DNA of 64,000 nucleotides from CADEEN01 sp963751775. Lineage in GTDB: Bacteria; Pseudomonadota; Gammaproteobacteria; Burkholderiales; Burkholderiaceae_C. A model generated the notes under the pieces. That model did no database searches. It was not told the origin of the DNA and worked only from the letters and a program-made list of their open reading frames with translations. The stretch is taken from the NCBI GenBank assembly GCA_963751775.1, contig CAVVVW010000019.1:186001-250000 (forward strand), given 5' to 3'. How positions within the stretch are numbered: the stretch's first letter is position 1; every line of letters begins with the position of its first letter. The translations under genes and the position numbers were made by a program. This document shows positions 10,103-18,337 of this stretch, piece by piece.

Positions 10103-10850
10103 TCACGCGCTGACGAGCCGCGGTGCCGGTTCCGCCGGCACGCCACCGAAACGCCGGGTGCGCGCGCCAAACTCAGCCAGGGCCGCGTCGAGTTCCGCGT
10201 CGCCGAAGTCGGGCCAGAGGCAATCGGTGAAATACAGCTCGGAGTACGCCACCTGCCAGAGCAGGAAGTTGCTGATCCGCACCTCGCCGCCGGTGCGGAT
10301 GAACAGATCGGGATCGGGCGCGTAATGCATGGCCATGTAGCGCGCCAACGTGGCTTCGTCGAGGGCCTCGGGCTGGACGCCATCGGCCAGTGCGCAGCGC
10401 GTGGCCTGCACCACGTCCCAGCGACCACCGTAGTTGAAGGCCACCGACAGCGTGATGCGCTGGTTGTGCGCCGTCGTCCGCTCGGCCTGGGCCCAGGCTT
10501 CGCGCACCTTCTCCGACACGGCACTGCGGTCGCCGACGATACGGATGCGAACGCCCTCGTTGGCCAGCTTGCTCAGGTATTTCGAAACCGCCACCAGCAC
10601 CAGGCCCATCAATCCCGAGACCTCATCGCTCGGCCGCTTCCAGTTCTCCGACGAGAACGCGAACACCGTCAGGTAGCTGATGCCACGGTCGGCGCAGGCT
10701 TGCACCGTGCGGACCAGCGCATCGACGCCCTGCTTGTGGCCGAAGAAGCGCGGCATGAGCCGCTTCTTGGCCCAGCGGCCATTGCCATCCATGACGATCG
10801 CCACGTGGCGCGGCAGGGCCGGAGTTGGGTTGCACGATTTGCGCCGTCAA
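10103..10850 (-). CDS. uppS: Undecaprenyl diphosphate synthase (one frameshift)
   Basis: cis-Prenyltransferase that builds the C55 lipid carrier for peptidoglycan and other polymers. The main frame starts at HVAIVMDGNGRWAKKRLMPR, with the catalytic Asp in MDGNGRW, and continues through YLTVFAFSSENWKRP and DLFIRTGGEVRISNFLLWQ, all conserved in the family. The first dozen codons (MTAQIVQPNSGPA from ATG 10850) are in another frame; the shift is near 10815. About 248 residues repaired. The ATG overlaps the frr stop as ATGA. A later in-frame start would cut off conserved sequence, so I keep the upstream ATG. Confidence 0.94.
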
Positions 10851-11407
10851 ACCGCCAGGATCTCTGCTTCTTTGGCGTGGATCAGCCGATCGATCTCCGC
10901 GATCACGCGGTCGGTGAGCTTCTGCACCTCGTCCTGCGCACGGCGCTCTTCGTCCTCGGTCGCGAGTTTGTCCTTCAGCAGCTTCTTCAGGTGCTCGTTG
11001 GCGTCGCGGCGCAGGTTGCGCACGGCAATCCGGGTTTCTTCGCCGGCATGGCGCACGACCTTGGTCAGATCCTTGCGCCGTTCCTCGGTCAGCGCCGGCA
11101 TCGGCACTCGCAGCAGGTCGCCCTGGGCGGCCGGGTTGAGCCCGAGATCACTCTCGCGAATGGCCTTCTCAATCTTCGCGCCGAGCCCCTTCTCCCACGG
11201 CTGGACGCTGATCGTTCGCGCATCGAGCAAGGTCACATTGGCAACCTGGCTGATCGGCACCATGGCGCCGTAGTAGTCGACGTGCACCTGGTCGAGCAGG
11301 CCCGGGTGGGCGCGACCGGTACGCACCTTCTGCAATTCGTGCTTGAAGGCCTCGATGGACTTTCCCATCTTGGTTTCGGCGGTCTTCTTGATGTCTGCAA
11401 TAGTCAT
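10847..11407 (-). CDS. frr: Ribosome recycling factor
   Basis: With EF-G splits the ribosome after termination. Intact, 186 residues, the standard length. Starts MTIADIKKTAETKMGKSIEA, has the conserved KVRTGRAHPGLLD loop, ISVQPWEKG and the helical-bundle C-terminus LTDRVIAEIDRLIHAKEAEI. Start codon lies 15 bases after the pyrH stop, and its own stop overlaps uppS. Order pyrH-frr-uppS-cdsA is the common proteobacterial arrangement. Confidence 0.97.
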   Translation of the reverse strand: MTIADIKKTAETKMGKSIEAFKHELQKVRTGRAHPGLLDQVHVDYYGAMVPISQVANVTLLDARTISVQPWEKGLGAKIEKAIRESDLGLNPAAQGDLLRVPMPALTEERRKDLTKVVRHAGEETRIAVRNLRRDANEHLKKLLKDKLATEDEERRAQDEVQKLTDRVIAEIDRLIHAKEAEILAV

Positions 11408-11422
11408 GGCGTCCTCGCGGCG

Positions 11423-12134
11423 TCACACGTGTACCAATGTGCCTTCGTCCGAGCCCATCACCACGCGTTTGAGCGCTCCGGGCTTGTTGATCGAAAAGAC
11501 CTTGATCGGCAGCTTCTGGTCGCGGCACAACGCGAATGCGGTGGCGTCCATCACCTGCAGGTTCTTGGCGATCGCTTCGTCGAAACCGATGGTCGCATAA
11601 CGCGTCGCCTTCGGATCCTTGTTCGGATCGGCGGAATACACACCGTCGACCTTGGTCGCCTTGAGCACGATTTCGGCACCGATTTCCGCACCGCGCAGTG
11701 CGGCCGCCGTGTCGGTGGTGAAGAACGGGTTGCCGGTGCCGGCGGCGAAAACCACGACCTTGCCTTCTTCGAGATATTGCAGGGCCTTGGGCCGTCACGT
11801 AGGGCTCGACGACCTGCTCGATGCCGATGGCGCTCATCACGCGCGCAGTCATGCCTTCCTGGCGCATCGTGTCGGCCAGCGCCAATGCGTTCATCACCGT
11901 CGCCAGCATGCCCATGTAGTCGGCAGTCGCACGGTCCATGCCGACCGAGCCGCCGGCCACGCCACGAAAGATGTTGCCCCCGCCGATGACCACCGCCACC
12001 TCGACGCCCAGCGCGGTGATCTCCTGCACCTCGCGCACCATGCGCACGATGGTCGCGCGGTTGATGCCGTACGCGTCGTCGCCCATCAAGGCCTCGCCGG
12101 AGAGTTTGAGCAGGATTCGTTTGTAGGCCGGCAT
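11423..12134 (-). CDS. pyrH: Uridylate kinase PyrH (one frameshift)
   Basis: Phosphorylates UMP to UDP, the entry to UTP and CTP pools; amino-acid-kinase fold, hexameric in bacteria. N-terminal part has YKRILLKLSGEALMG and VAVVIGGGNIFRGVAGG (phosphate and nucleotide binding); C-terminal part has VVVFAAGTGNPFFTTDTAAA and KATKVDGVYSADPNKDPKA, also typical. They are joined near 11792, where GCCCAAGGC has one C too many. Repaired about 236 residues. The gene is 76 bases from tsf; a GC-rich hairpin lies in between. Confidence 0.95.
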
Positions 12135-12174
12135 GCGGCGAGGCTCCTCAGGCAGACAACGGGTCGGAGTTTAA

Positions 12175-12194
12175 GGGGCCGCGCCTGCGGCCCC
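12175..12194 (-). terminator. GC-rich hairpin between tsf and pyrH
   Basis: An 8-bp perfect stem (GGGGCCGC / GCGGCCCC) with a 4-base loop, followed on the minus strand by only two T. It could act as a weak attenuator or RNA-processing site between tsf and pyrH. The short U tract makes full termination unlikely. Confidence 0.45.
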
Positions 12195-12210
12195 GTGTCC
12201 GGATGCAGCT

Positions 12211-13101
12211 TTACAGACCCTTTGCCGCAGCCACCTGCGCCGCGACCTCGGCGGCAAAGTGATCGGCCTTCTTCTCGATGCCCTCGCCTACCACGTACAG
12301 CGTGAAGCGCTTGACGCTGGTCGCGCGCTCCTTGAGCATCTGCTCGACGGTCTGCTTGTCGTTCTTGACGAAGGTCTGGTTCAGCAGCGAGACCTCCTTG
12401 AGGAACTTCTGCACCGAGCCCTCGACCATCTTGGCCACGATCTCCGCTGGCTTGCCCGATTCGGCGGCCTTCTCGGCAGCGATCTTGCGCTCCTTGTCGA
12501 CCAGCGCGGCCGGAACCGCCGCGGCGGACAGCGCGGCCGGCTTCATCGCCGCCACGTGCATGGCCACGTCCTTGGCCGCAACGGCGTCGCCGTCGAACTC
12601 GACGATCACACCGATCCGCGTGCCGTGCAGGTAGCTGGCGAGCTTGCCGCCGTCGGCATAGCGTTGAAAGCGCCGGATCGCCATGTTCTCGCCGATCTTG
12701 CCGATCAGGCCCTTGCGCACGTCTTCGAGCGTCGGGCCGTAGCCGTCCTGTGCATAGGCCAGTGCCGACAACGCCGCCACGTCGGCCGGATTCTTGTCGG
12801 CGACCAACTGGGCGCAGGCCTTGCAGAAGGCCAGGAACGATTCGTTCTTCGAGACGAAGTCGGTCTCGCAGTTGACTTCGACCAATGCGCCGGTCGTGCC
12901 GCTGACGGCGGCGCTGACCACGCCTTCGGCCGTGATGCGCGAAGCCGCCTTGCCGGCCTTGTTGCCGAGCTTGACACGCAGGATCTCTTCGGCTCGCTCG
13001 GCGTCGCCTTGGGCCTCGGTCAGCGCCTTCTTGCACTCCATCATGGGTGCGTCGGTCTTGGCGCGCAGTTCGGCGACCATGCTTGCAGTGATTGCGGGCA
13101 T
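12211..13101 (-). CDS. tsf: Elongation factor Ts
   Basis: Guanine-nucleotide exchange factor for EF-Tu. Intact, 296 residues. N-terminal UBA-like domain (ITASMVAELRAKTDAPMMEC), the VEVNCETDFVSKNESF motif with the TDFV residues that contact EF-Tu, then core and dimerisation domains ending VAAQVAAAKGL. Start ATG 13101 is preceded by a GGAGAG ribosome binding site. Separated from rpsB by a terminator-like hairpin, an arrangement also known in E. coli where it lowers tsf relative to rpsB output. Confidence 0.97.
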   Translation of the reverse strand: MPAITASMVAELRAKTDAPMMECKKALTEAQGDAERAEEILRVKLGNKAGKAASRITAEGVVSAAVSGTTGALVEVNCETDFVSKNESFLAFCKACAQLVADKNPADVAALSALAYAQDGYGPTLEDVRKGLIGKIGENMAIRRFQRYADGGKLASYLHGTRIGVIVEFDGDAVAAKDVAMHVAAMKPAALSAAAVPAALVDKERKIAAEKAAESGKPAEIVAKMVEGSVQKFLKEVSLLNQTFVKNDKQTVEQMLKERATSVKRFTLYVVGEGIEKKADHFAAEVAAQVAAAKGL

Positions 13102-13123
13102 CTTCTTGCTCTCCGTAGTCAGG

Positions 13124-13147
13124 AAAAAAGGGGCCTGTTGCAGCCCC
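13124..13147 (-). terminator. Intrinsic terminator/attenuator between rpsB and tsf
   Basis: On the minus strand: GGGGCTG, loop CAA, CAGGCCCC (one bulged G), then six T. This is a proper rho-independent structure, but the stem is short, so partial readthrough into tsf is likely. It lies about 23 bases before the tsf start. Confidence 0.7.
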
Positions 13148-13174
13148 TTCGATTCAGTTCTCGCACGCCGCGGG

Positions 13175-13921
13175 TCACGCGTCTTCGCTGACCTCGACGA
13201 ACTCGTCACCGCCCGCCGAGACGGCCTGCACCACATCGCTGCTGGCGTTGGCCTTGCCTTCGAGCACGGCGTCGGCGATGGCACGGGCGTACAGCGCCAC
13301 GGCCTTGGCCGAGTCGTCGTTGCCGGGGATCACGTAGTCGATGCCCAGCGGCGAATGGTTCGTGTCGACGATGCCGATCACCGGGATGCCCAGCTTGATG
13401 GCCTCGGCGACGGCGATCTTGTGGTAACCGACGTCGATGACGAACATGGCATCGGGCAGTGCGTTCATGTCCTGGATGCCGCCGATGTCCTTCTCGAGCT
13501 TGGCGATCTCGCGCTGGAACATCAGCGCTTCCTTCTTGATCGACGGCTGCACATTGGCGTCGACCTGGGCCTGCATGTCCTTCAACTTCTTCAACGAGCC
13601 CTTGACGGTCTTGAAGTTGGTCATCATGCCGCCGAGCCAGCGTTGGTCGACATACGGCATGCCGCAGCGCTTGGCTTCCAGGGCGATCACGTCGCGGGCC
13701 TGGCGCTTGGTGCCGATCATCAGGACCGTCCCGCGCTTGGACGCCAGTTGGCGGACGAACTTCAACGCACCCTCGAACAGCGGCTGCGTCTTCTCGAGAT
13801 TGATGATGTGGATCTTGTTGCGATGGCCGTAGATGTACGGAGCCATCTTCGGGTTCCAGAAGCGTGTCTGGTGCCCGAAATGGACACCCGCTTCCAGCAT
13901 TTCGCGCATGGTGACGGACAT
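13175..13921 (-). CDS. rpsB: 30S ribosomal protein S2
   Basis: Small-subunit protein binding at the head-platform junction and needed for S1 association. Intact, 248 residues. Starts MSVTMREMLEAGVHFGHQTR; contains FWNPKMAPYIYGHRNKIHII and the conserved DQRWLGGMMTNFKT, VIDVGYHKIAVAEA and GIPVIGIVDTNHSP segments. I chose ATG 13921 over the TTG four codons upstream because GGAG sits 6 bases before it. First gene of the long minus-strand operon; an extended-10 promoter and structured leader precede it. Confidence 0.97.
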   Translation of the reverse strand: MSVTMREMLEAGVHFGHQTRFWNPKMAPYIYGHRNKIHIINLEKTQPLFEGALKFVRQLASKRGTVLMIGTKRQARDVIALEAKRCGMPYVDQRWLGGMMTNFKTVKGSLKKLKDMQAQVDANVQPSIKKEALMFQREIAKLEKDIGGIQDMNALPDAMFVIDVGYHKIAVAEAIKLGIPVIGIVDTNHSPLGIDYVIPGNDDSAKAVALYARAIADAVLEGKANASSDVVQAVSAGGDEFVEVSEDA

Positions 13922-13948
13922 GGAAAACTCCAAAAAAGGTTGGGTCTA

Positions 13949-14028
13949 GAATCCGGCGCGAATCGCAACAAAGCGGGCGGTTTCGGAATGTCCGCCCGGC
14001 GTTGCGACACCTTTCGATGGCCGGATTC
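13949..14028 (-). promoter_or_regulatory. Structured 5' leader of rpsB (candidate S2 autoregulatory RNA)
   Basis: Three nested perfect helices in the untranslated RNA: GAATCCGGC with GCCGGATTC (14020-14028 / 13949-13957, 9 bp), CGCAAC with GTTGCG (14001-14006 / 13964-13969, 6 bp), and GGGCGG with CCGCCC (13992-13997 / 13975-13980, 6 bp) around an 11-base loop. Internal loops separate them. The structure ends about 27 bases before the start codon, too early for a simple terminator and without a U tract. In E. coli S2 represses rpsB-tsf through its leader; that this hairpin does the same is inference. Confidence 0.6.
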
Positions 14029-14087
14029 GCGAGTCTTTTTCTCGGCCGTGCATCGATGCTCGAAACCACGCCGGGAAAAACCCGCAG

Positions 14088-14096
14088 AGTATAGCA
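14088..14096 (-). promoter_or_regulatory. Extended -10 promoter of rpsB
   Basis: Minus-strand TGCTATACT combines a TATACT -10 hexamer with the TG extension one base upstream. Transcription would begin near 14080 and produce the whole structured leader. No good -35 is seen at the usual spacing, which fits an extended -10 promoter. Confidence 0.55.
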
Positions 14097-14108
14097 GCCG
14101 CGCCCCCG

Positions 14109-15465
14109 ATGCCGATCGACTTGACCCAGGCCGCGACCGACATCGCCGCCGGCCGCCAGCGCGCCCAAGCCGCGCTCGACGCGGCGCTGGAGCGGGCCGC
14201 GGCGAGCGCCAATCGCCACACCTTCATCCGCCGCTTCGAGGCCTCGGCACGGGCGGCCGCGCAGGCCATCGATCTGCTGCAAGCGAGCCGGTGCGCCGCT
14301 GCCGCCACTGGCCGGGCTGGCGGTTTCGGTGAAGGACTTGTTCGACGTCGCCGGCTTTCCGACCACCGCGGGCTCGTCGTCGCTGCACGACGCCGCGCCG
14401 GCTGAACGCGACTGCCCGGCCGTTGCCAGGCTGCGCGCGGCGGGCGCGGCGCTGGTGGGTCATACCAACCTGACCGAATTCGCCTTCTCGGGCGTGGGCA
14501 TCAATCCGCACCACGGCACCCCCGCCAACCCGGCCACCGCAGCCCTCGACACCGAGCCGCGCATCCCGGGCGGCTCGACGTCCGGCGGCGCGGTCTCGGT
14601 CGCGACCGGCGCGGCCTGGGCCGCGCTCGGCTCCGACACCGGCGGCTCGATCCGCATCCCGGCAGCCCTGCAAGGGCTGGTCGGCTTCAAGTGCACGGCG
14701 CGGCTGGTGCCGACCGAGGGCGCGATTCCCTTGTCGACCACGCTCGACACTGCCTGCGCCATCACGCGCTCGGTGCGTGACGCGGTGCTGCTGCACGAGG
14801 TGCTGGCCGCGCGCCCGGTCGGCATCGATCGGCGGCCCTTGTCGCAGTGGCGACTGGCCCTGCCGCGCAGCGTCATGCTCGAGGCCCTGGCGCCCGAAGT
14901 GGCGACGGCGTTCGAGCAGGCGCTCTCGACCTTGCGCCGGGCCGGCGCCCGCATCGACGAAATTGAGTTGCCGAGCCTCGCCGACACGGCCGCACTGGTG
15001 CGCGGCGGCGGCTTGTCGGCCGCCGAAAGTTGGGCCTGGCATCGCCACCGGCTGGCCGAACGAGAAAGCGCCTACGACCCGCGCGTGGCCCTGCGCATCC
15101 GCCGCGGCGAAGCGATCAGCGGCGCGGATTACATCGACCTCGTCGGCGAGCGGCGCCGCTGGATCGCGCGCACCGAGGCCGCATTGGTCGGCATCGACGC
15201 CCTGCTGTCGCCGACGGTGCCCATCGTCGCGCCGCGATTGCAGCCGTTGGTCGACAGCGACGACGCCTTCTTTGCCGCCAATGCCATGCTGTTGCGCAAC
15301 CCGTCGTTGATCAATCTGCTGGACGGGTGTGCGCTGTCGCTGCCCTGTCACCGCGAAGGAGACTGGCCGGTCGGCCTGATGGTCTGGGGCCCGGCGCTGG
15401 CGGACGATCGGGTGCTGGCCGTTTCACTCGCCATCGAGCAGGCCTTGCGGGGCCGAACCACCTAG
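14109..15465 (+). CDS. Amidase signature family hydrolase (one frameshift)
   Basis: Hydrolyses an amide bond; substrate not predictable from sequence. Amidase-signature residues are present: the catalytic Lys in LAVSVKDLFDVAGFPTTAGS, and the Ser residues in IPGGSTSGGAVSVATG and LGSDTGGSIRIPAALQGLVG. The C-terminal region has ADYIDLVGERRRWI and an ALLSPTVPIVAP segment as in GatA relatives, but no gatB or gatC is near. Start ATG 14109; the first 60 or so codons join the rest by a one-base shift near 14290 (extra C in AGCCGGTGCG). About 451 residues repaired. Divergent from rpsB, and its TAG stop overlaps the next start by one base. Confidence 0.85.
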
Positions 15466-16768
15466 TGCGCATCGCGGTCGTCGGGGCCGGCATCGTCGGC
15501 GTGGCAGCGGCCTACGAGTTGGCTTGCGACGGCCATCAGGTCACGGTCTTCGAACGCCGCGCCAGCGTCGCGGTCGAAGCCAGCTTCGCGAACGCCGGCG
15601 TGGTGGCTCCCGGCTACGTCGCGCCGTGGGCTGCGCCGGGCATGCTGCGCAAGGTGCTCGGCCAGATCGGCCGGCGCGACGCCGCGGTGCGACTGGCGAC
15701 CCTGCCCGGGCCGGCACTCGCCGGCTGGCTCTGGCGCTGGTGGCGCGCATGTGCCGCGCCCCGCCACCTGGTTCATCGCAATGCGATGCTGGCGTTGGCC
15801 ACGACGAGCCAGGCGCGCACACGTGAGGTGGCGGCCAGCCTGGCGATCGAACACGAGCACGCGAGCGGCTTGCTGGTGTTGTTGCGCAGCGAACGTGAGC
15901 TGGTGCGGGCGCGCGCCGGCCTGGGCTGGATGACCGAACACGGTATTGCATTTCACCTCGTCGACGCCGAGGGCTGCCGCCGCATCGAGCCGGCGCTGGA
16001 CGAGGCCACGCCGCTTCGCGCCGGCATCTACCAGCCCGGCGCCGACGTCGGCAACTGCCGCCAGTTCGCGATCGGGCTCAAGGCCGAGCTGCCAGCGACG
16101 CGGCGTCGATTTTCGATTCGGCCAGTCCGTGCAGCGCCTGACGCCCGGCCGACCCGAGGTGACCGTCGACAGTGTGGCGCTGGCCGCCGACACCGATTCG
16201 GCGCCTGCCAGGCCGCAACCGCCGCGCAGCGAGCGCTTCGACGGCGTGATTGTCTGCGCCGCCATCGAGAGTTGCACGCTGCTGCGACCGCACGGCCTGA
16301 AACTGCCGCTGGTGCCGGTGTACGGCTACTCGATCACCCTGCCGGTGCTCAAGTTCGAGACCTACCCCGACGCGGGTCCGCGCGGCGGCCTTGATCGACG
16401 AGCGCTACAAGGTGGCGATCAGCCGCCTGGGCGACCGCGTGCGCGTGGCGGGCAGCGCCGAACTCGGCGGCACGCCGGACCGCCTGCGCGATGCGCCGAT
16501 CGCGACCCTGCACCGTGTCCTGCAGGACTGGTTCCCGAACGCCGCGCGCCACGCGCAAGCGCAAGCCTGGAAGGGCGCGCGGCCGATGTCGCCCGACGGG
16601 CCGCCGGTCATCGGCGCCACCGGCCTGCCCGGCGTCTGGGTCAACACCGGTCATGGCTCGAGCGGCTGGGCCCTGGCCTGCGGCAGTGCCCGCCTGCTGG
16701 CCGATGCCGTCGCCGGGCGCGAACCGGCGATCGACGCTTCGCGCTTTTCGCCGCTGCGCTGGCGCTGA
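15465..16768 (+). CDS. FAD-dependent oxidoreductase, D-amino acid dehydrogenase-like (two frameshifts)
   Basis: DAO-family flavoprotein, most like the small subunit of D-amino acid dehydrogenase (DadA), which oxidises D-amino acids to keto acids and passes electrons to the respiratory chain. The N-terminus is a Rossmann loop (IAVVGAGIVGVAAAYELACD, GxGxxG), followed by ASFANAGVVAPGYVAPWAAP. The C-terminus has ISRLGDRVRVAGSAELGG, MSPDGPPVIGATGLPGVWVN and TGHGSSGWALACGSARLLAD, the FAD-closing motif. Shifts at 16092 (extra C) and 16390 (extra G) separate three frames. About 434 residues. GTG start overlaps the amidase stop in TAGTG. Substrate unknown; I leave the symbol blank. Confidence 0.82.
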
Positions 16769-16776
16769 GGGCGAAA

Positions 16777-18312
16777 ATGGCCCCGGCGATGAGCACCCTG
16801 CGACGTATCACCTTCGACTCCGGGCCGTGGCCCCTGTACGGTACCGACGCGTCGCGCCAGGTCGAGGCGCTGGCGGCCGCGGCCTGTGCACCGCACAGCC
16901 TGATGCAGCGCGCCGGCGAGGCCACCGCAAGACTGGCCATCGCGCTGGCGCCGCATGGCCCGCGCATCTGGATTGCCGCCGGCCCCGGCAACAACGGTGG
17001 CGATGGCTACGAAGCGGCGTGCCGGCTGCAACAGGCCGGCCGGCAGGTCAGGGTCACCGCGCTCGGCGATCGCGGCGCGGCACAGCGCCGACGCCGCCGC
17101 GTCGCTGGCGCGCGCACAGGCGGCAGGCGTGCAGATCGAAGCCTCGCTGCCGACGAACGTGGAATGCGATCTGGCGATCGACGCGGTATTCGGTCTGGGC
17201 ACCGCCCGCGCCGCCGGCGGCCCGTTCGCCGATGCATTGCGGCTGTTCAACCGGCTGCGCGGCCCGCGCTTGGCGGTCGACCTGCCCAGCGGCCTGGACA
17301 GCGACCACGGCTTCGTCCACGGCGAAATTGGTGCGCAGGCCACGCACACGCTGGCCCTGCTGACGCTCAAACCCGGCCAGTTCACGGGCCACGGGCGCGA
17401 ACAGTGCGGCGAGGTCTGGTTCGACGACCTGGGCAGCGGCGACGCGATGGCAGCGGTGCCGCCGCAGGCCTGGCTGGGTGGTGCCGATGCGGCGCTCGAA
17501 GTCCCGGCGCCACGGCAGCACGCGCGCCACAAGGGCAACTTCGGCGACGTGATCATTGTCGGCGGTGCGGCGGGCATGGGCGGCGCCGCACTGCTGGCAG
17601 GCCGCGCGGCACTGGTCGCCGGCGCCGGACGTGTCTACGTCAGTGCGCTGGACCCCGCCGCACCGCAGGTGGACGCGCTGTGGCCCGAACTGATGCTGCG
17701 CCCGGACCTGTGGCGCGCAAACGGCACCGCGCTGGCCAGCGCCACGGTGGTCTGCGGTTGCGGCGGGGGCGACGCGGTACGAGAAGCATTGCCGCTGTTG
17801 ATGGCCCGCGCCGCGCGGCTGGTTCTGGATGCCGATGCACTGAACGCGATCGCCGCGGACAGCGGGCTGCAAACACTGCTGATGGCGCGCGCGGGTCGCG
17901 GCCAGGCCACGGTACTCACGCCGCACCCGCTGGAAGCCGCACGCCTGGCAGGCATCACGGGCGCGGCAGCAGGTGCAATCCGACCGCCTCGGCCAGGCCC
18001 AGCGTCTGGCCGAGCGCTTGGGCTGTGTCGTGCTGCTCAAGGGCTCGGGCAGCGTGATCGCGGCGCCGAAGCAGTCCAGCCGCATCAACGCCAGCGGCAA
18101 CGCCCGATTGGCCAGTGCCGGCACGGGCGACGTGCTGGCCGGCTGGCTGGGCGGGCTGTGGGCGGCAGCACAGGCGCAGGTGCCACCAGCCGTCGCCGCA
18201 TCGGGTGGCCCAGGCGGCAGCCTGGCTGCACGGCGCGGCGGCCGAGGGCAGCGGCGATCGCACGCCGTTGACGGCCTCGTCTTTGCTGTTGCGCCTGGCC
18301 GCCGCCGGCTGA
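16777..18312 (+). CDS. nnr: Bifunctional NAD(P)HX epimerase/dehydratase (three frameshifts)
   Basis: Repairs hydrated NADH and NADPH: the N-terminal domain epimerises NAD(P)HX, the C-terminal domain dehydrates it with ADP. N-terminal YjeF_N signature WIAAGPGNNGGDGYEAACRL; later LAVDLPSGLDSDHG; C-terminal carbohydrate-kinase-like domain with HKGNFGDVIIVGGAAGMGG, TVLTPHPLEAARLAG, LKGSGSVIA and the catalytic NASGNARLASAGTGDVLAG. Breaks lie near 17085, 17965 and 18205; each is fixed by one base. About 511 residues, the normal fusion length. Start is ATG 16777 or 16789. It begins 8 bases after the DadA-like gene, so probably one operon with it. Confidence 0.92.
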
Positions 18313-18337
18313 CTGCGGCTGGACCTCTGCCCGGCGC

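Noticed and set aside
14460..16277. Long minus-strand frames opposite the amidase and DadA-like genes
   Set aside because: The plus-strand frames carry catalytic motifs in order; the minus ones are repetitive Arg/Ala/Gly/Gln shadow.
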